This document shows positions 1-8,772 of a stretch of DNA of 11,677 nt, piece by piece (position 1 is the first letter of the stretch; the number at the start of each line of letters is the position of its first letter). Under the pieces are notes generated by a model. The model ran no database searches. It was not told the DNA's origin and saw nothing but the letters and a program-made list of their open reading frames with translations. This DNA is from Larix sibirica (taxonomy: Eukaryota > Streptophyta > Pinopsida > Pinales > Pinaceae). The translations under genes and the position numbers were made by a program. The stretch spans positions 9,826-21,502 of the forward strand of contig NWUY0300006267.1 in the NCBI GenBank assembly GCA_004151065.3, given 5' to 3'.

Positions 1-265
1 CCTCGCAAAGATGAGAAACCTTTAAGGGAGTTGAGACCAAGGTCTATTATCTGTCCCAACTACCACAAGAACTTCCCACTTGCAGTCATCTATCAAGACT
101 TTATCTCATTAGGGATGCTACTTTAAGATAAGTATCCAATCATAATAGTTGTGGGTCAATTTTATGCATTGGATAGGGATAAGAAATCATTTTGTGACCA
201 AAACTCTAGGAAATATGCGTCACTTTGAGTAACATGCCAATTTCAACCAAATTCCACTTTCACAC

Positions 266-280
266 ATCCTCCCACCACTC
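266..280 (-). other. Possible polypurine tract and LTR edge
   Basis: Read on the minus strand, the purine-rich stretch GAGTGGTGGGAGGA (267-280) is followed directly by TGTGTG, the layout expected of a polypurine tract next to the TG start of a 3' LTR. The LTR would run off the left edge, so its other end cannot be checked. I found no RNase H or integrase coding upstream of it (281-900). Chance occurrence is quite possible. Confidence 0.2.
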
Positions 281-978
281 AAGTGTGAGATGATAATCTC
301 AATAATTGAAATGTATTGGCATATTGCTCATTTATTATAGGCACTTTCCATGCAAGTACTTCTCATTACTAATAGTCATTTAACTCTCTTTGTTCAATCC
401 TAGTTTCGTTTTGAATAGACTTGGAGATTTTACTCTCCAACCTACAACAAGACTATTGTTGGTTTTCTAGAAACAAAATAAGTCTAGTTTCTTTTAATTA
501 TGCATTGCTTTTAAGAGGTTGTTATTACTCAAGGGTAATGGAATGAGACTCAGATGATATTTTAATGACTCAAGAATGCTAAAAAAAATAAAGAAATCGA
601 CAAACACAAATAAACATTTATGCTTTTCTTTCTATAGAACCAATGTAATCCCATAAACTACTATGAGTTCAAACGAGGTGCAAAGATCAATAAACAATGA
701 ATATAATGAAAATTTTATTTTCAATCTTCTAAATGCAATCCACAAACAATCAACAAATTGGAAATAAACTTTGAAAATTTACTCAAAAGATGTCTAAAAG
801 AGAAAAATATTTGTGTATTTTTAAACTCTTTTCAACAATGATACAATGACTAACACCATAAGGAATGCTATATTTCTAAATGGAATATCAATCCTCTCTG
901 ATTTGAAAAATACCTAAAAACTAGAAGGTTATATTTTATGCTTGTAATTTTTTTTCTTTGCTATAGGAAAAGCTTTTA

Positions 979-1029
979 GGTTGCAAGAAGGCAGCTAGCA
1001 AGCTACTCACGGGTTGTAAGAAGGCAACT
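979..1029 (+). repeat. Short imperfect direct repeat, 33-base period
   Basis: ggttgcaagaaggcagct at 979-996 recurs as ggttgtaagaaggcaact at 1012-1029, 16 of 18 bases matching with a 33-base offset. A weaker third echo (gaaggaagctact) follows near 1061-1073. It looks like a decayed minisatellite of about three units. Confidence 0.5.
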
Positions 1030-1277
1030 TGTGTGCACAAAAAAGTGCTCATGAGTTTTTTGAAGGAAGCTACTGAGCTCTTGTTATTGTCTAAGAAAAA
1101 TATAGTGACCAGATAATTGACCAAGTGAAAAAAATAAAAATAAATAGGTAGGAAGCCTAATATTTTCCCGCTCCTACTGCAGTAGAAAGAAAAACTGACA
1201 GAGATAAAACTAATAAAGCAACAAGATTGGAAGGATTAGAAGGAGAAAAACCCTAGTGGGAATAATTCACATAATTT

Positions 1278-1295
1278 TCCCCAGTGGAGTCACCA
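1278..1295 (-). other. Retrotransposon primer-binding site, tRNA-Arg type
   Basis: On the minus strand this reads TGGTGACTCCACTGGGGA. Its complement, tccccagtggagtcacca, ends in CCA and matches the 3' end of plant tRNA-Arg (T-arm and acceptor stem plus CCA, as I remember it) at about 16 of 18 positions. Tat/Ogre Ty3/gypsy elements prime from this tRNA. The plus-strand bases before it lack the GGTTCGA T-loop of a tRNA gene, so it is not a tRNA or SINE. The call implies a 5' LTR ending just above 1295 and an internal region running left. Confidence 0.55.
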
Positions 1296-1344
1296 TTTCT
1301 ATTAATGGGAAAATGCTTCATGAGTAGGGTTGAACTTACTGATT

Positions 1345-2478
1345 GAGCAAGTAAAGACAACTAACTATCCTTCCTAAATTTACAAGTTATTATATTAAAT
1401 ACACACAAAAAACAAAAAAATAATTGAGATTGTATGACGAATCCCCTTTGATTTTCGTGAGCAATCCAACCCACAAGTTTCAATAAAAGCTATTTATTCA
1501 AACCTGCAAACAAGTCAAGAAACAATACCTTTCTCAAGTCGAATCAAGCATCATGAAATATAACAAAATTGGAATATTTGAATTCAACTAATATCGGGTA
1601 AATAAGTTTCATCCACGATTCATTAATTGAACCACATTAATTATACTGGATGCACAATGAATTTGGGGAGGGAAAGAAGAGAGATATTTGCATTTATAAT
1701 CCAAATGTAACAACAAGATTTATACTTGATTCTCGTCGTCGACACCTTTTTCACCCAAGTTTGGGTTCCTCCAACCTAAGTCACTTATAAATCTCAACTT
1801 TGTTAAAGGTTCGAAATGTAAATCCAATAAGGATTTAGATCCCATACAAGCCTAGACAAGGCTTACAGAACCAAGGGGTTCTAATCATGAATATTCTACA
1901 AAAATCTACCATATCAAAACTACAAGCAATTCTCCAACATACAAGTATAATAAATGGACTTGACCCTTTCCTCTAACATAGGACACTTATTTATATTATT
2001 ATGAAATAGTTCTAGCTATTGGGACTGAAAATTCGAGGTGTAAAAGTGTATGGCCACTGTGATCTCCACTCAAGACTACAATTTTTGTGCAATTTTGGTT
2101 TATTTGTGTCATTTGGAGGTGCTTGCAAGTTGCTAAAGGGAAATCTACAAGTTTCTCATGAGTTGCTGGAAAGAAACTAGAGAGCATCTAGGAATAAGCT
2201 TAGAAAAATGTTAAAGGGTGTGACAAGTCACATAAAAAGTATAATGAAATGCCCAAGCTAAATATAGGTTGTAAAAAAACACCAAAGATAGTTGTACCAT
2301 CCAATAGTGTACTCATATCCCCTCTCATGCTCTCTGCACCCATATTGGACCTTTATATTAATTTTTGAAATAGTATTTACATATTCTCAACATACCATTG
2401 AAGGCCTACCACATGGTACATAGAAAGCATAATTATTGCAAATGCATGCCTAGCCATTCACTAGTAGGGCCTTGGCCT
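1345..2478 (+). repeat. 1.13 kb direct repeat, copy 1
   Basis: This block recurs at 2480-3607. From 1345 to about 1909 the copies are identical by eye. After that I count a 6-base stretch (catatc, 1910-1915) absent from copy 2 and eight substitutions at 1940, 2128, 2161, 2167, 2442, 2465, 2471 and 2477. Overall identity is about 99.3 percent. Copy 1 ends exactly at the N at 2479. Confidence 0.97.
1988..1995 (-). promoter_or_regulatory. Candidate LTR TATA box, copy 1
   Basis: The minus strand reads TATAAATA, the plant TATA consensus. It lies about 690 bases upstream (minus sense) of the primer-binding site, plausible for an LTR with a long R-U5 part. In AT-rich DNA such a match also arises by chance. 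Confidence 0.3.
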
Positions 2479-2479
2479 N
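2479..2479. other. Ambiguous base, probable contig join
   Basis: A single N sits between ...ccttggcct and gagcaagtaaag.... It is exactly where copy 1 ends and copy 2 begins. The block ending at the N equals the block starting after it, which is what an unmerged overlap between two neighbouring contigs would give; some assemblers write a negative-size gap as one N. Confidence 0.8.
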
Positions 2480-3607
2480 GAGCAAGTAAAGACAACTAAC
2501 TATCCTTCCTAAATTTACAAGTTATTATATTAAATACACACAAAAAACAAAAAAATAATTGAGATTGTATGACGAATCCCCTTTGATTTTCGTGAGCAAT
2601 CCAACCCACAAGTTTCAATAAAAGCTATTTATTCAAACCTGCAAACAAGTCAAGAAACAATACCTTTCTCAAGTCGAATCAAGCATCATGAAATATAACA
2701 AAATTGGAATATTTGAATTCAACTAATATCGGGTAAATAAGTTTCATCCACGATTCATTAATTGAACCACATTAATTATACTGGATGCACAATGAATTTG
2801 GGGAGGGAAAGAAGAGAGATATTTGCATTTATAATCCAAATGTAACAACAAGATTTATACTTGATTCTCGTCGTCGACACCTTTTTCACCCAAGTTTGGG
2901 TTCCTCCAACCTAAGTCACTTATAAATCTCAACTTTGTTAAAGGTTCGAAATGTAAATCCAATAAGGATTTAGATCCCATACAAGCCTAGACAAGGCTTA
3001 CAGAACCAAGGGGTTCTAATCATGAATATTCTACAAAAATCTACAAAACTACAAGCAATTCTCCAACACACAAGTATAATAAATGGACTTGACCCTTTCC
3101 TCTAACATAGGACACTTATTTATATTATTATGAAATAGTTCTAGCTATTGGGACTGAAAATTCGAGGTGTAAAAGTGTATGGCCACTGTGATCTCCACTC
3201 AAGACTACAATTTTTGTGCAATTTTGGTTTATTTGTGTCATTTGGAGGTGCTTGCAGGTTGCTAAAGGGAAATCTACAAGTTTCTCATGTGTTGTTGGAA
3301 AGAAACTAGAGAGCATCTAGGAATAAGCTTAGAAAAATGTTAAAGGGTGTGACAAGTCACATAAAAAGTATAATGAAATGCCCAAGCTAAATATAGGTTG
3401 TAAAAAAACACCAAAGATAGTTGTACCATCCAATAGTGTACTCATATCCCCTCTCATGCTCTCTGCACCCATATTGGACCTTTATATTAATTTTTGAAAT
3501 AGTATTTACATATTCTCAACATACCATTGAAGGCCTACCACATGGTACATAGAAAGCATAATTATTGCAATTGCATGCCTAGCCATTCACTAGCAGGGCT
3601 TTGGCAT
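2480..3607 (+). repeat. 1.13 kb direct repeat, copy 2
   Basis: Second copy of 1345-2478, beginning at the first base after the N. It lacks the six bases catatc found at 1910-1915 and differs at eight other positions, all in its right half. The sequence continues beyond 3607 (ttgtgctttgc...) with no counterpart after copy 1, because copy 1 is cut off by the N. Confidence 0.97.
3117..3124 (-). promoter_or_regulatory. Candidate LTR TATA box, copy 2
   Basis: This TATAAATA on the minus strand is the copy-2 counterpart of 1988-1995, with identical surroundings. If the duplication is an assembly error, it is the same site counted twice. Confidence 0.3.
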
Positions 3608-4147
3608 TGTGCTTTGCACTAGGAGTGCATACAAGTTGTTTACATTAATTACACATGGGGTCATATATTTAAGTTGAGTTCATATGGCTCTTCTCATGTA
3701 ATTATAGACATGTATTTACAATTCATACATAATTTGATCCGATACATCCAAATCATCAAATCGAGGTATTTACATTAAACATATATGGTCTAGTGGTGAT
3801 ACAAAACTATTACAAAATTGGATGCATATCATAATATTGTGAATAACACACTGTGCTTGAATCATCTATGGGATATGACAATGGAGTTGATCTGACAAAG
3901 GTACAATAATTCACACATTATTGTCTAAGAGCTAAAAGGAAAACATTTATAAAAGTGTATGATACACATTTATATATGCATGGATAATTAAATGATTAAT
4001 CAAGGTAGTCCTTAATAGTCGACCTTGGGCATAATGGGAGGGAATTATGATACCTCATTCTTGGAAATTAGGTAAGCTCAGGTGTGCACTAACTTGGTTG
4101 ATTTTGATCTCTGGCACATGTCATGGGTTAACTTGGTCAATCACCCA
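3608..4147. other. Non-coding stretch with two small hairpins
   Basis: No reading frame of interest. Two inverted repeats are visible: acaataat/attattgt with a six-base loop at 3903-3924, and 11-base arms taaaagtgtat/atacacattta with one mismatch and a one-base spacer at 3950-3972. The stretch ends at the gypsy LTR, so 4143-4147 (accca) would be the element's target-site duplication, but its partner is not in the window. It may be the rest of the LTR inferred to the left, or host flank. Confidence 0.5.
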
Positions 4148-4357
4148 TGTTGTCATTCATACAACTCCTTTAGGTTGTGTTGTAATCTACGGGATTACAT
4201 ATAAATAGTTATCGGTAGTATGCATATATACAAGCAATATACAAGCACACAATCATATAAGGATATAAGAAGAGAAAGTGCCAGTGGAACCATCACAGAG
4301 TCTCTTATATTATGATTACTAAGCCAACAACAAAATCAACTCTCATATGGGTTCATG

Positions 4358-4371
4358 CCTTTATATATATA
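4358..4371 (-). promoter_or_regulatory. TATA box of the LTR promoter
   Basis: The minus strand reads TATATATATAAAGG, beginning about 130 bases into the LTR, a usual place for the U3 promoter. Transcription would start around 4325-4335. A plus-strand TATAAATAG at 4200-4208 is on the wrong strand for this element. Confidence 0.5.
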
Positions 4372-4385
4372 TTTACAATCAAGGA

Positions 4386-4401
4386 GGAAGTTATAACTTC
4401 C
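4386..4401. repeat. 16-bp perfect palindrome in U3
   Basis: ggaagttataacttcc is its own reverse complement. On its right the nine bases taacttcct are directly repeated (4394-4402 and 4403-4411). It sits just upstream of the LTR TATA box in minus sense, where transcription-factor sites are expected. Confidence 0.85.
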
Positions 4402-4437
4402 TTAACTTCCTTGGTTGGTCGACCTGACCACGTGTTC

Positions 4438-4471
4438 GATTGTACCAACTAACTGATTGTACCGACTAACT
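4438..4471. repeat. 17-bp tandem repeat in U3
   Basis: gattgtaccaactaact (4438-4454) is followed at once by gattgtaccgactaact (4455-4471), with one mismatch; a partial third unit (aaccgactaag) follows. Short tandem units of this kind are common in LTR enhancer regions. Confidence 0.8.
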
Positions 4472-4486
4472 AACCGACTAAGTTGA

Positions 4487-4603
4487 CTAGGCTCCTACAA
4501 CATCCCCCTCACCCTCAAAATATTCTTCATCCTGAAGAAGGGGAGATATATTAAAAAATGTCTTATAAAAATATATATTTTCAAAATAAAGGTCATGAAT
4601 CCT
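4487..4603 (-). pseudogene. Terminal reading frame of the gypsy element
   Basis: A 38-codon open stretch runs through the polypurine tract and ends with TAG inside the LTR at 4487-4489. Its acidic end (L-Q-D-E-E-Y-F-E-G-E-G-D-V-V-G-A) is typical of the tail of Ty3/gypsy coding regions, where codons overlap the purine tract. A TGA just upstream separates it from the region to its right. It is a remnant, not a gene. Confidence 0.45.
4503..4516 (-). other. Polypurine tract
   Basis: The minus strand reads GAGGGTGAGGGGGA, with a single pyrimidine, ending directly before the LTR start TGTTGT. It is the plus-strand priming site of the retrotransposon and fixes the element's orientation. Confidence 0.8.
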
Positions 4604-6128
4604 TCATGCTCCTTGTTAGTCGAATTGAATATTGTTGGGTTCCTTTGACTGTTGGTTTGTTGGCTATTGTGTTGTGGATGCTGTGGGATTGAAAATTTGA
4701 AAATTCATCCACATCGAAGAAACTTGAGGAGGATCCGTTGGTGACTTATGTTCCATGGATACTATGCAAGTTTGACAGATGAGTGGAGCGACCTGTTGCA
4801 ACCACCTTTTAAAGGTAGCCTAGTCATCTAAGGCTTGTTTTGTTGTAATAATAGTCTTTCTCATTTTTTATAACTAAAATTCATTTTATCTTCAATTGAG
4901 GAGTATGGAATCATCTCCAAGTCATGATTATACTATGTCTGTATTTTTATGACCAATCAAAGCACATCCCAAATATGTTTGGTCGCTCCGCTAGACTCTT
5001 GTTGTGCATTCCCGCCTTCATGAAACCACTGATTCTCTTGTCCTTGTAATTCTTTCACCATATGCTCTACTTCTTGTATCTATATCCTATAGCGTTCCAA
5101 CTTTTTGCATCCGTGGTGGTATGAATACAACCACTTAATTATACTAACAATGCTTCATTTAATTTTAATTGATTACATATATTCACAAAATAGGATGTCC
5201 AAATGTTCAGAGTGTTACCAAATATTTGTGCCTCTTCCCTTGTTTCTTCCAGTTTCTTTTTGTTGTCTCCAAGTTTTTTTTCTCAGTCTTCGGTATAGGA
5301 CCGCTCTGATCAGAATTGAGTTTCTCTTTTCATTATTTAGTCTTTTTTGGTTGTGAATTACATTGACTAACAAGATCTTCATGCATTCGATTGGGTCGGT
5401 TGGAGGGGTGTCTACTGAGAATCCCAATGTTGGTTGTGCTCGAACTTTACATGTATCCCATGCTTTCTCTTCTTTTCCTGTTCTTTGTTTCAATTGTTTC
5501 TATATGATTCTCCAATGTTTGCTTTGTTCTTTTGCAACTGTCTTGTATAATTCATGGTTTTCCTTGTCTGAAGCATCTTCGGGAGCAAACTCAACTTCGT
5601 GTTTATCTCTTTGCTCTCCCTGTAGTAAAAAAACTTTTGAATGTTTTCTTAGCCTTATCTTTGTCTTTTCCCCTGACTACTTCCTTCTTTTTATCTTTTC
5701 TTATATGTTCAATCTATGTCTTACTTTTTCTTGATGGTGTACTTATTCCTCTTTGCTCGGTCGATGCTCATGTAGATGTTTTTTTCTTGTTGCTTCCTTG
5801 TTTGTTGTATTTCCGTTGGTGGTGTTTCAGTTAGGTATTGTTCCTTCTATTGTTGTTGCAGTTATTTGTCCTTTTATAGGAGGATTTATTCATGTTCAAA
5901 CAATGATTCTAAAGAGTAAAAAATTCTATACAAAGGATTTGTTAATGTTGTATCTGTTTGTTCTTCTTTAGTGGTCTATGTTTCTTTCTTGATGGGAGTT
6001 GTATTTTGTCTCTCCTTTTCTTTATCTTCCAACTTTTCTTTGGATTTATCCTTCACTCACTATTATTTTCCTTTGTTCTTCTCTGATTGCTATTTTTTTT
6101 TTTGATCAACTGTTGGATCTTTGTTTTG
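4604..6128 (-). pseudogene. Degenerate Lys/Gln/Glu-rich, probably coiled-coil region in place of RNase H and integrase
   Basis: One minus-strand frame can be followed from 5676 down to 4957 (240 codons) with few stops: TAG at 5500-5502, TAA at 5215-5217, three more between 5215 and 5070, and TGA at 4957-4959. The best part, 5218-5676, has 153 codons with one stop. The product is rich in K, E and Q, with phrases such as K-E-Q-S-K-H-W, T-L-G-F-S-V-D-T-P-P and V-K-E-L-Q-G-Q-E-N-Q-W-F. A block in another frame at 4667-4819 reads R-W-L-Q-Q-V-A-P-L-I-C-Q. 5680-6128 is also Lys-rich but broken. I see no RNase H D-E-D-D set, no H-H-C-C zinc site and no integrase D-D-E signature. Candidates are an additional or env-like ORF, or captured host sequence. 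Long hydrophobic frames on the opposite strand are shadows of this A-rich strand. Confidence 0.5.
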
Positions 6129-7131
6129 AAATTTCCTTGACCAATATGGAAATCTCAAAATGGGTGCTTCGACCAACTTTTTCTTAATAACTTCAAATGA
6201 TTCGTTACATTTGGCATTCCACTTGAATTCTATATCGACTTTAAGCAATTCTTCCAAGGGGAAAGTTATGTTTGAATAATATCTAATGAATTTTCTATAA
6301 TATCATATATGACCTAAAACATTCTTTTTTGTTTAGAGTTCATGGGTGGGTTTGGGTCAATAATCATGTTTATTTTTTCCAAGTCAAATTTGATTCCTTC
6401 CTTGTGGAATACATTACTAAGAAACATTCCAATTGGCATGAGAAATATGCACTTCTTAATGTTTAAGAATAGTTGAATTTGTCAACAACCGTCTAACATG
6501 AGTTGAATAAAATGCATGTTCTTTAGCAAGCTATAGATTATCCAGTCATCAAAGTATACTGACATTGTTTTGTATATGAATTCTTGGAATATTTTTACAA
6601 ATATCCTAGAAAATACCCTTGGGGAATTATTTAGTCCAAATGGAATGAATCAATAAGAAAATGACCCAAACTCTATCAACAATGTTGTTTTTTCTTGATC
6701 CTCCTTGGCGATTGGTACTTGGTTATATCCTAAGAATCCATCTGTGAAGGAATAACATCCATTCCTTGAAACTTCATTTATTATTTCATCTGCAAAAGGA
6801 GTTGGGAAGGGTTTCGTTACTGTCATTTTATTTAATCCCCTAAATTCAACATATATTTGAAGCTTCTTTGGGTCATGTTTCTTTGGCTGAATGACCATCG
6901 GGCTAGACCATTCAGATTATCAATTAGGAAGATAATGATTGTTTATAACATGCTTTCGATCTCTCATTGTACTATCTCTTTATATTTATGAGCTAGCTTC
7001 TATGGTCTCTTATTGATAGGGTTTGCGCTTAGTATTAGTTCAATTTTCATCTCAACCATTTCTTCGACCAATCCATTCAAATATTTGTAGTCCTTTGCAA
7101 AACCATCTTGATATTCCTCGAGCAAATCCAT
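6129..7131 (-). pseudogene. Ty3/gypsy reverse transcriptase, broken
   Basis: RNA-dependent DNA polymerase domain, read right to left. The N-terminal part (from about 7131) has D-L-L-E-E-Y-Q-D and H-K-Y-K-E-I-V, the region linking protease to RT. A frameshift lies near 6905-6935, after which M-V-I-Q-P-K-K-H-D-P-K-K begins the fingers, followed by F-R-G-L-N-K, F-P-T-P-F-A-D-E-I-I and Y-S-F-T-D-G-F-L-G-Y-N-Q-V. P-F-G-L follows the stop at 6650-6652. The catalytic box is Y-F-D-D at 6545-6556. Further on are N-I-K-K-C-I-F and, after another frameshift near 6315, K-K-K-L-V-E-A-P-I-L-R-F at the RT-RNase H boundary. Homology stops abruptly after K-F at about 6129. In-frame stops include TGA at 6303-6305, 6482-6484, 6650-6652 and 6964-6966. 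The family call is secure; the copy is dead. Confidence 0.93.
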
Positions 7132-8368
7132 AATTTATGTTATATGTTGTTTCGACTAATAGTCACCTATTTTCACCATTTCCTATTGACCATCTTTGGA
7201 AATATTTATTTCTTTGATCTTTATGCCTGCATCCATCCATTCTAAGGGTTTGGATTCATCTATTTTTCTTTCTCCTTTTTTGATTTCATTATACTGAGGG
7301 GGGAAGTCAATTTTGTCCTTTTCTTGATTATTGACTTGTTTGTATATTTTTAGCACACTCTTTATTTATTTATCAACCTCTGGGTGATCTCTCCTATGTT
7401 TGAAAATTTTCCCAAGAAAACCTTATTTTTCCATGTCAAATTGTGTAATTTTTTGGTTATCATGGCACATTATTATGTGGCAAGTCAAAGTCGACCCTAT
7501 GTCGTCTTGCATATTTCCCTTGTCCTTATTAACCTCTTTGATTGGGTTTTCTACAAATTATTGGATTCTTAGTAATGCTTGTTCTAATTATGCTTCTATT
7601 AGCACAAAAGAGAAATGCTTCACAAAGTTTTCTCTTGTATTTTTTCATTTCGAGGTGTCTCCCCGTGCTTATTCATTTTTGTTCCATTTATTTAGCAGGT
7701 ATTCCAAGATACTTGGGAATAGATGTGGCCAAATTATTTAATCTCTGTAGCCAATTCAACACCATCCATGTTCACCTTCTTCAATATGCCTTATTGGATC
7801 ATGACTAGGTTTGAATTTGGTGATTTGGGTTGTCGTTGTGAGTTTCTTTCAGAAAAATATTTCAACAAAATAATTCTTTGTTGTAGTCCATTCTTTAAGT
7901 TGGGGGATGCACACACCCCACCAATGAGTTGCATGACTTGTAAATGACTAAAAAAGGGTTTGTAACCTACCATGTTATCCATCATTTTTCTATGCATCAT
8001 TGACATGGTCCAGGGGGGAATCCCTTTCTTTGTATCTCACCGAGGGAAAGCTAGTCGAGTCTCTATCTGTTGATATCAAATTGGGGTAATGGCATACTTT
8101 ATTTTCTTCAACTACTGAGATCGACTAGATGAAAAAAAAACATTTTAAAATTGTTTTTTTGTATGGCTTCAATCGTCCAACAATCCCTTGATCTTGCTTC
8201 ATAGTTCTCTATCTGCGATTCATAGAATTCTATGTTGATGTTTTGTCCAATTGAAAGTGGTGTTCCTAAATGCAGTTTTCTATGATTGTTTGGTTCAACC
8301 GAGTCTTCATTACCATGTATCACCTAGTAGAGTTTACATATGTCTACATCTTCATCACAGGTTTTTGA
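7132..8368 (-). pseudogene. Protease to RT linker of the gypsy element, degenerate
   Basis: Between the protease and RT the minus strand holds only short open pieces, notably 8108-8323 (71 codons) and 7791-8006 (71 codons). Neither carries a motif I can name. Their orientation and position between two pol domains make them part of the same element. The plus-strand frames at 7384-7947 are hydrophobic, without motifs, and look like antisense shadows. The stretch is about 1.2 kb, longer than the usual protease-RT spacer, so an undetected insertion is possible. Confidence 0.55.
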
Positions 8369-8756
8369 CTAGGGCTTGCCTTCTTTTGGGTCCAAGGGAA
8401 TAATTATTCTTCTTCCATATCTTTTGAGTTTATTTCTATCTTTTTCTAGGGATATGGTTGCTTTCATTTTTCTTCCCCATGGATGACTGACTAGGGTTGG
8501 ATATGCCATTGTGCCTTCTTTCAATTCGATCTCTTTAGAGTTGACCTCAATTGTAATTCCCATTATAGTCATCTCGACATTTCTCAGCAATCCGATGGGT
8601 TACATGAATCTTTGATTTGTCTATTTCAAAAAATTATTTGAGCTAATGAGATTAGGTCTTCCTAGTACGATCCATGTATATTTTGGCAAGATATATATTT
8701 ATTTATGATCCAAAATCGGTTGTTACTTTTGAAATGAAGTGTCTGTATATCTCCAA
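8369..8756 (-). pseudogene. Retropepsin (aspartic protease) of the gypsy element, broken
   Basis: This is the Gag-Pol processing protease. The active-site triplet reads D-F-G-S, stop, I-N-I at 8694-8717, with the catalytic Asp codon at 8715-8717; retropepsins have D-T/S-G-A/S here, so the middle residue is also changed and the next codon is a stop. A second block, 8372-8590, reads G-L-L-R-N-V-E-M-T-I-M-G-I and Y-P-T-L-V-S-H-P-W-G-R-K, the flap and the L-L-G-R-P-like end of plant gypsy proteases, then I-I-I-P-L-D-P-K-E-G-K-P and a stop. The two blocks are out of frame with each other. The LINE insertion lies about 40 bases from the catalytic Asp. Confidence 0.7.
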
Positions 8757-8770
8757 GTCGACTTGTGGGT
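8757..8770 (+). repeat. Target-site duplication, left copy
   Basis: gtcgacttgtgggt recurs at 10350-10363 with one mismatch. Fourteen bases is a normal TSD length for a LINE inserted by target-primed reverse transcription. Confidence 0.9.
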
Positions 8771-8772
8771 TA

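Larger units (their letters stand above)
1..1277. other. Unassigned AT-rich region, probably old retroelement sequence
   Basis: I recognise no gene here. Frame 1 from the left edge is open for 41 codons, stops at 124-126, then stays open to a TGA near 223; the product resembles nothing I know. A 7-bp perfect hairpin lies at 421-440 (ttggaga, six-base loop, tctccaa). If the primer-binding site at 1278-1295 is real, this stretch would be the minus-strand leader and Gag side of that element, but I see no Gag motif. The 62-codon minus-strand frame at 936-1124 has low-complexity content and no known motif. It could equally be unrelated intergenic DNA. Confidence 0.4.
1306..3607 (-). mobile_element. 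Probable LTR sequence of a Tat/Ogre-like element (includes duplicated block)
   Basis: The position is inferred from the primer-binding site at 1278-1295, so the LTR would end in ...CCCA near 1306 on the minus strand. Supporting it, a TATAAATA box lies on the minus strand in each copy of the duplicated block. The opposite end (TG start, polypurine tract) was not found, so the right limit is only the end of the duplicated block and the true limit may be anywhere up to 4147. Two hairpins sit in the putative transcribed LTR part: taaatcc/ggattta at 1819-1837 and aagcc/ggctt at 1848-1864. No protein domain is present; the 62-codon minus frames at 1999-2187 and 3128-3316 are the two copies of one unremarkable frame. 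Confidence 0.35.
4148..4502 (-). mobile_element. 3' LTR of the Ty3/gypsy element
   Basis: The 355-base segment starts TGTTGT and ends ACAACA on the minus strand, a 6-base terminal inverted repeat with the TG...CA of LTRs. A polypurine tract abuts its minus-strand start, and the degenerate pol region lies upstream, so this is the 3' LTR of a minus-strand element. It has a TATA box at 4358-4371. The left edge rests on the ACAACA match alone, because no second LTR is present to align with. Confidence 0.7.

Noticed and set aside
1278-1300. tRNA gene or tRNA-derived SINE.
   Set aside because: Only the last 18 bases resemble a tRNA. The T-loop GGTTCGA, the anticodon arm and the D-arm are absent upstream on the plus strand.
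1999-2187. A 62-codon minus-strand frame conserved in both copies of the duplicated block (also 3128-3316).
   Set aside because: The conservation follows from the near-identical copies and says nothing about coding. The product has no known motif.
4148-4502. Reading this LTR as a plus-strand 5' LTR with the TATAAATAG at 4200-4208.
   Set aside because: No primer-binding site follows 4502 on the plus strand, while a good polypurine tract and minus-strand pol coding adjoin that end.
5105-6187. A run of overlapping plus-strand frames (up to 123 codons) with very hydrophobic, F/L/S-rich products that look like membrane proteins.
   Set aside because: They lie opposite an A-rich, Lys/Glu/Gln-rich minus-strand frame. 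The antisense of such sequence is pyrimidine-rich and reads as hydrophobic residues. They have no family motif and overlap one another in different frames.
7384-7947. Plus-strand frames of 62 to 113 codons.
   Set aside because: They are antisense to the protease-RT linker of the gypsy element, lack motifs, and overlap each other.
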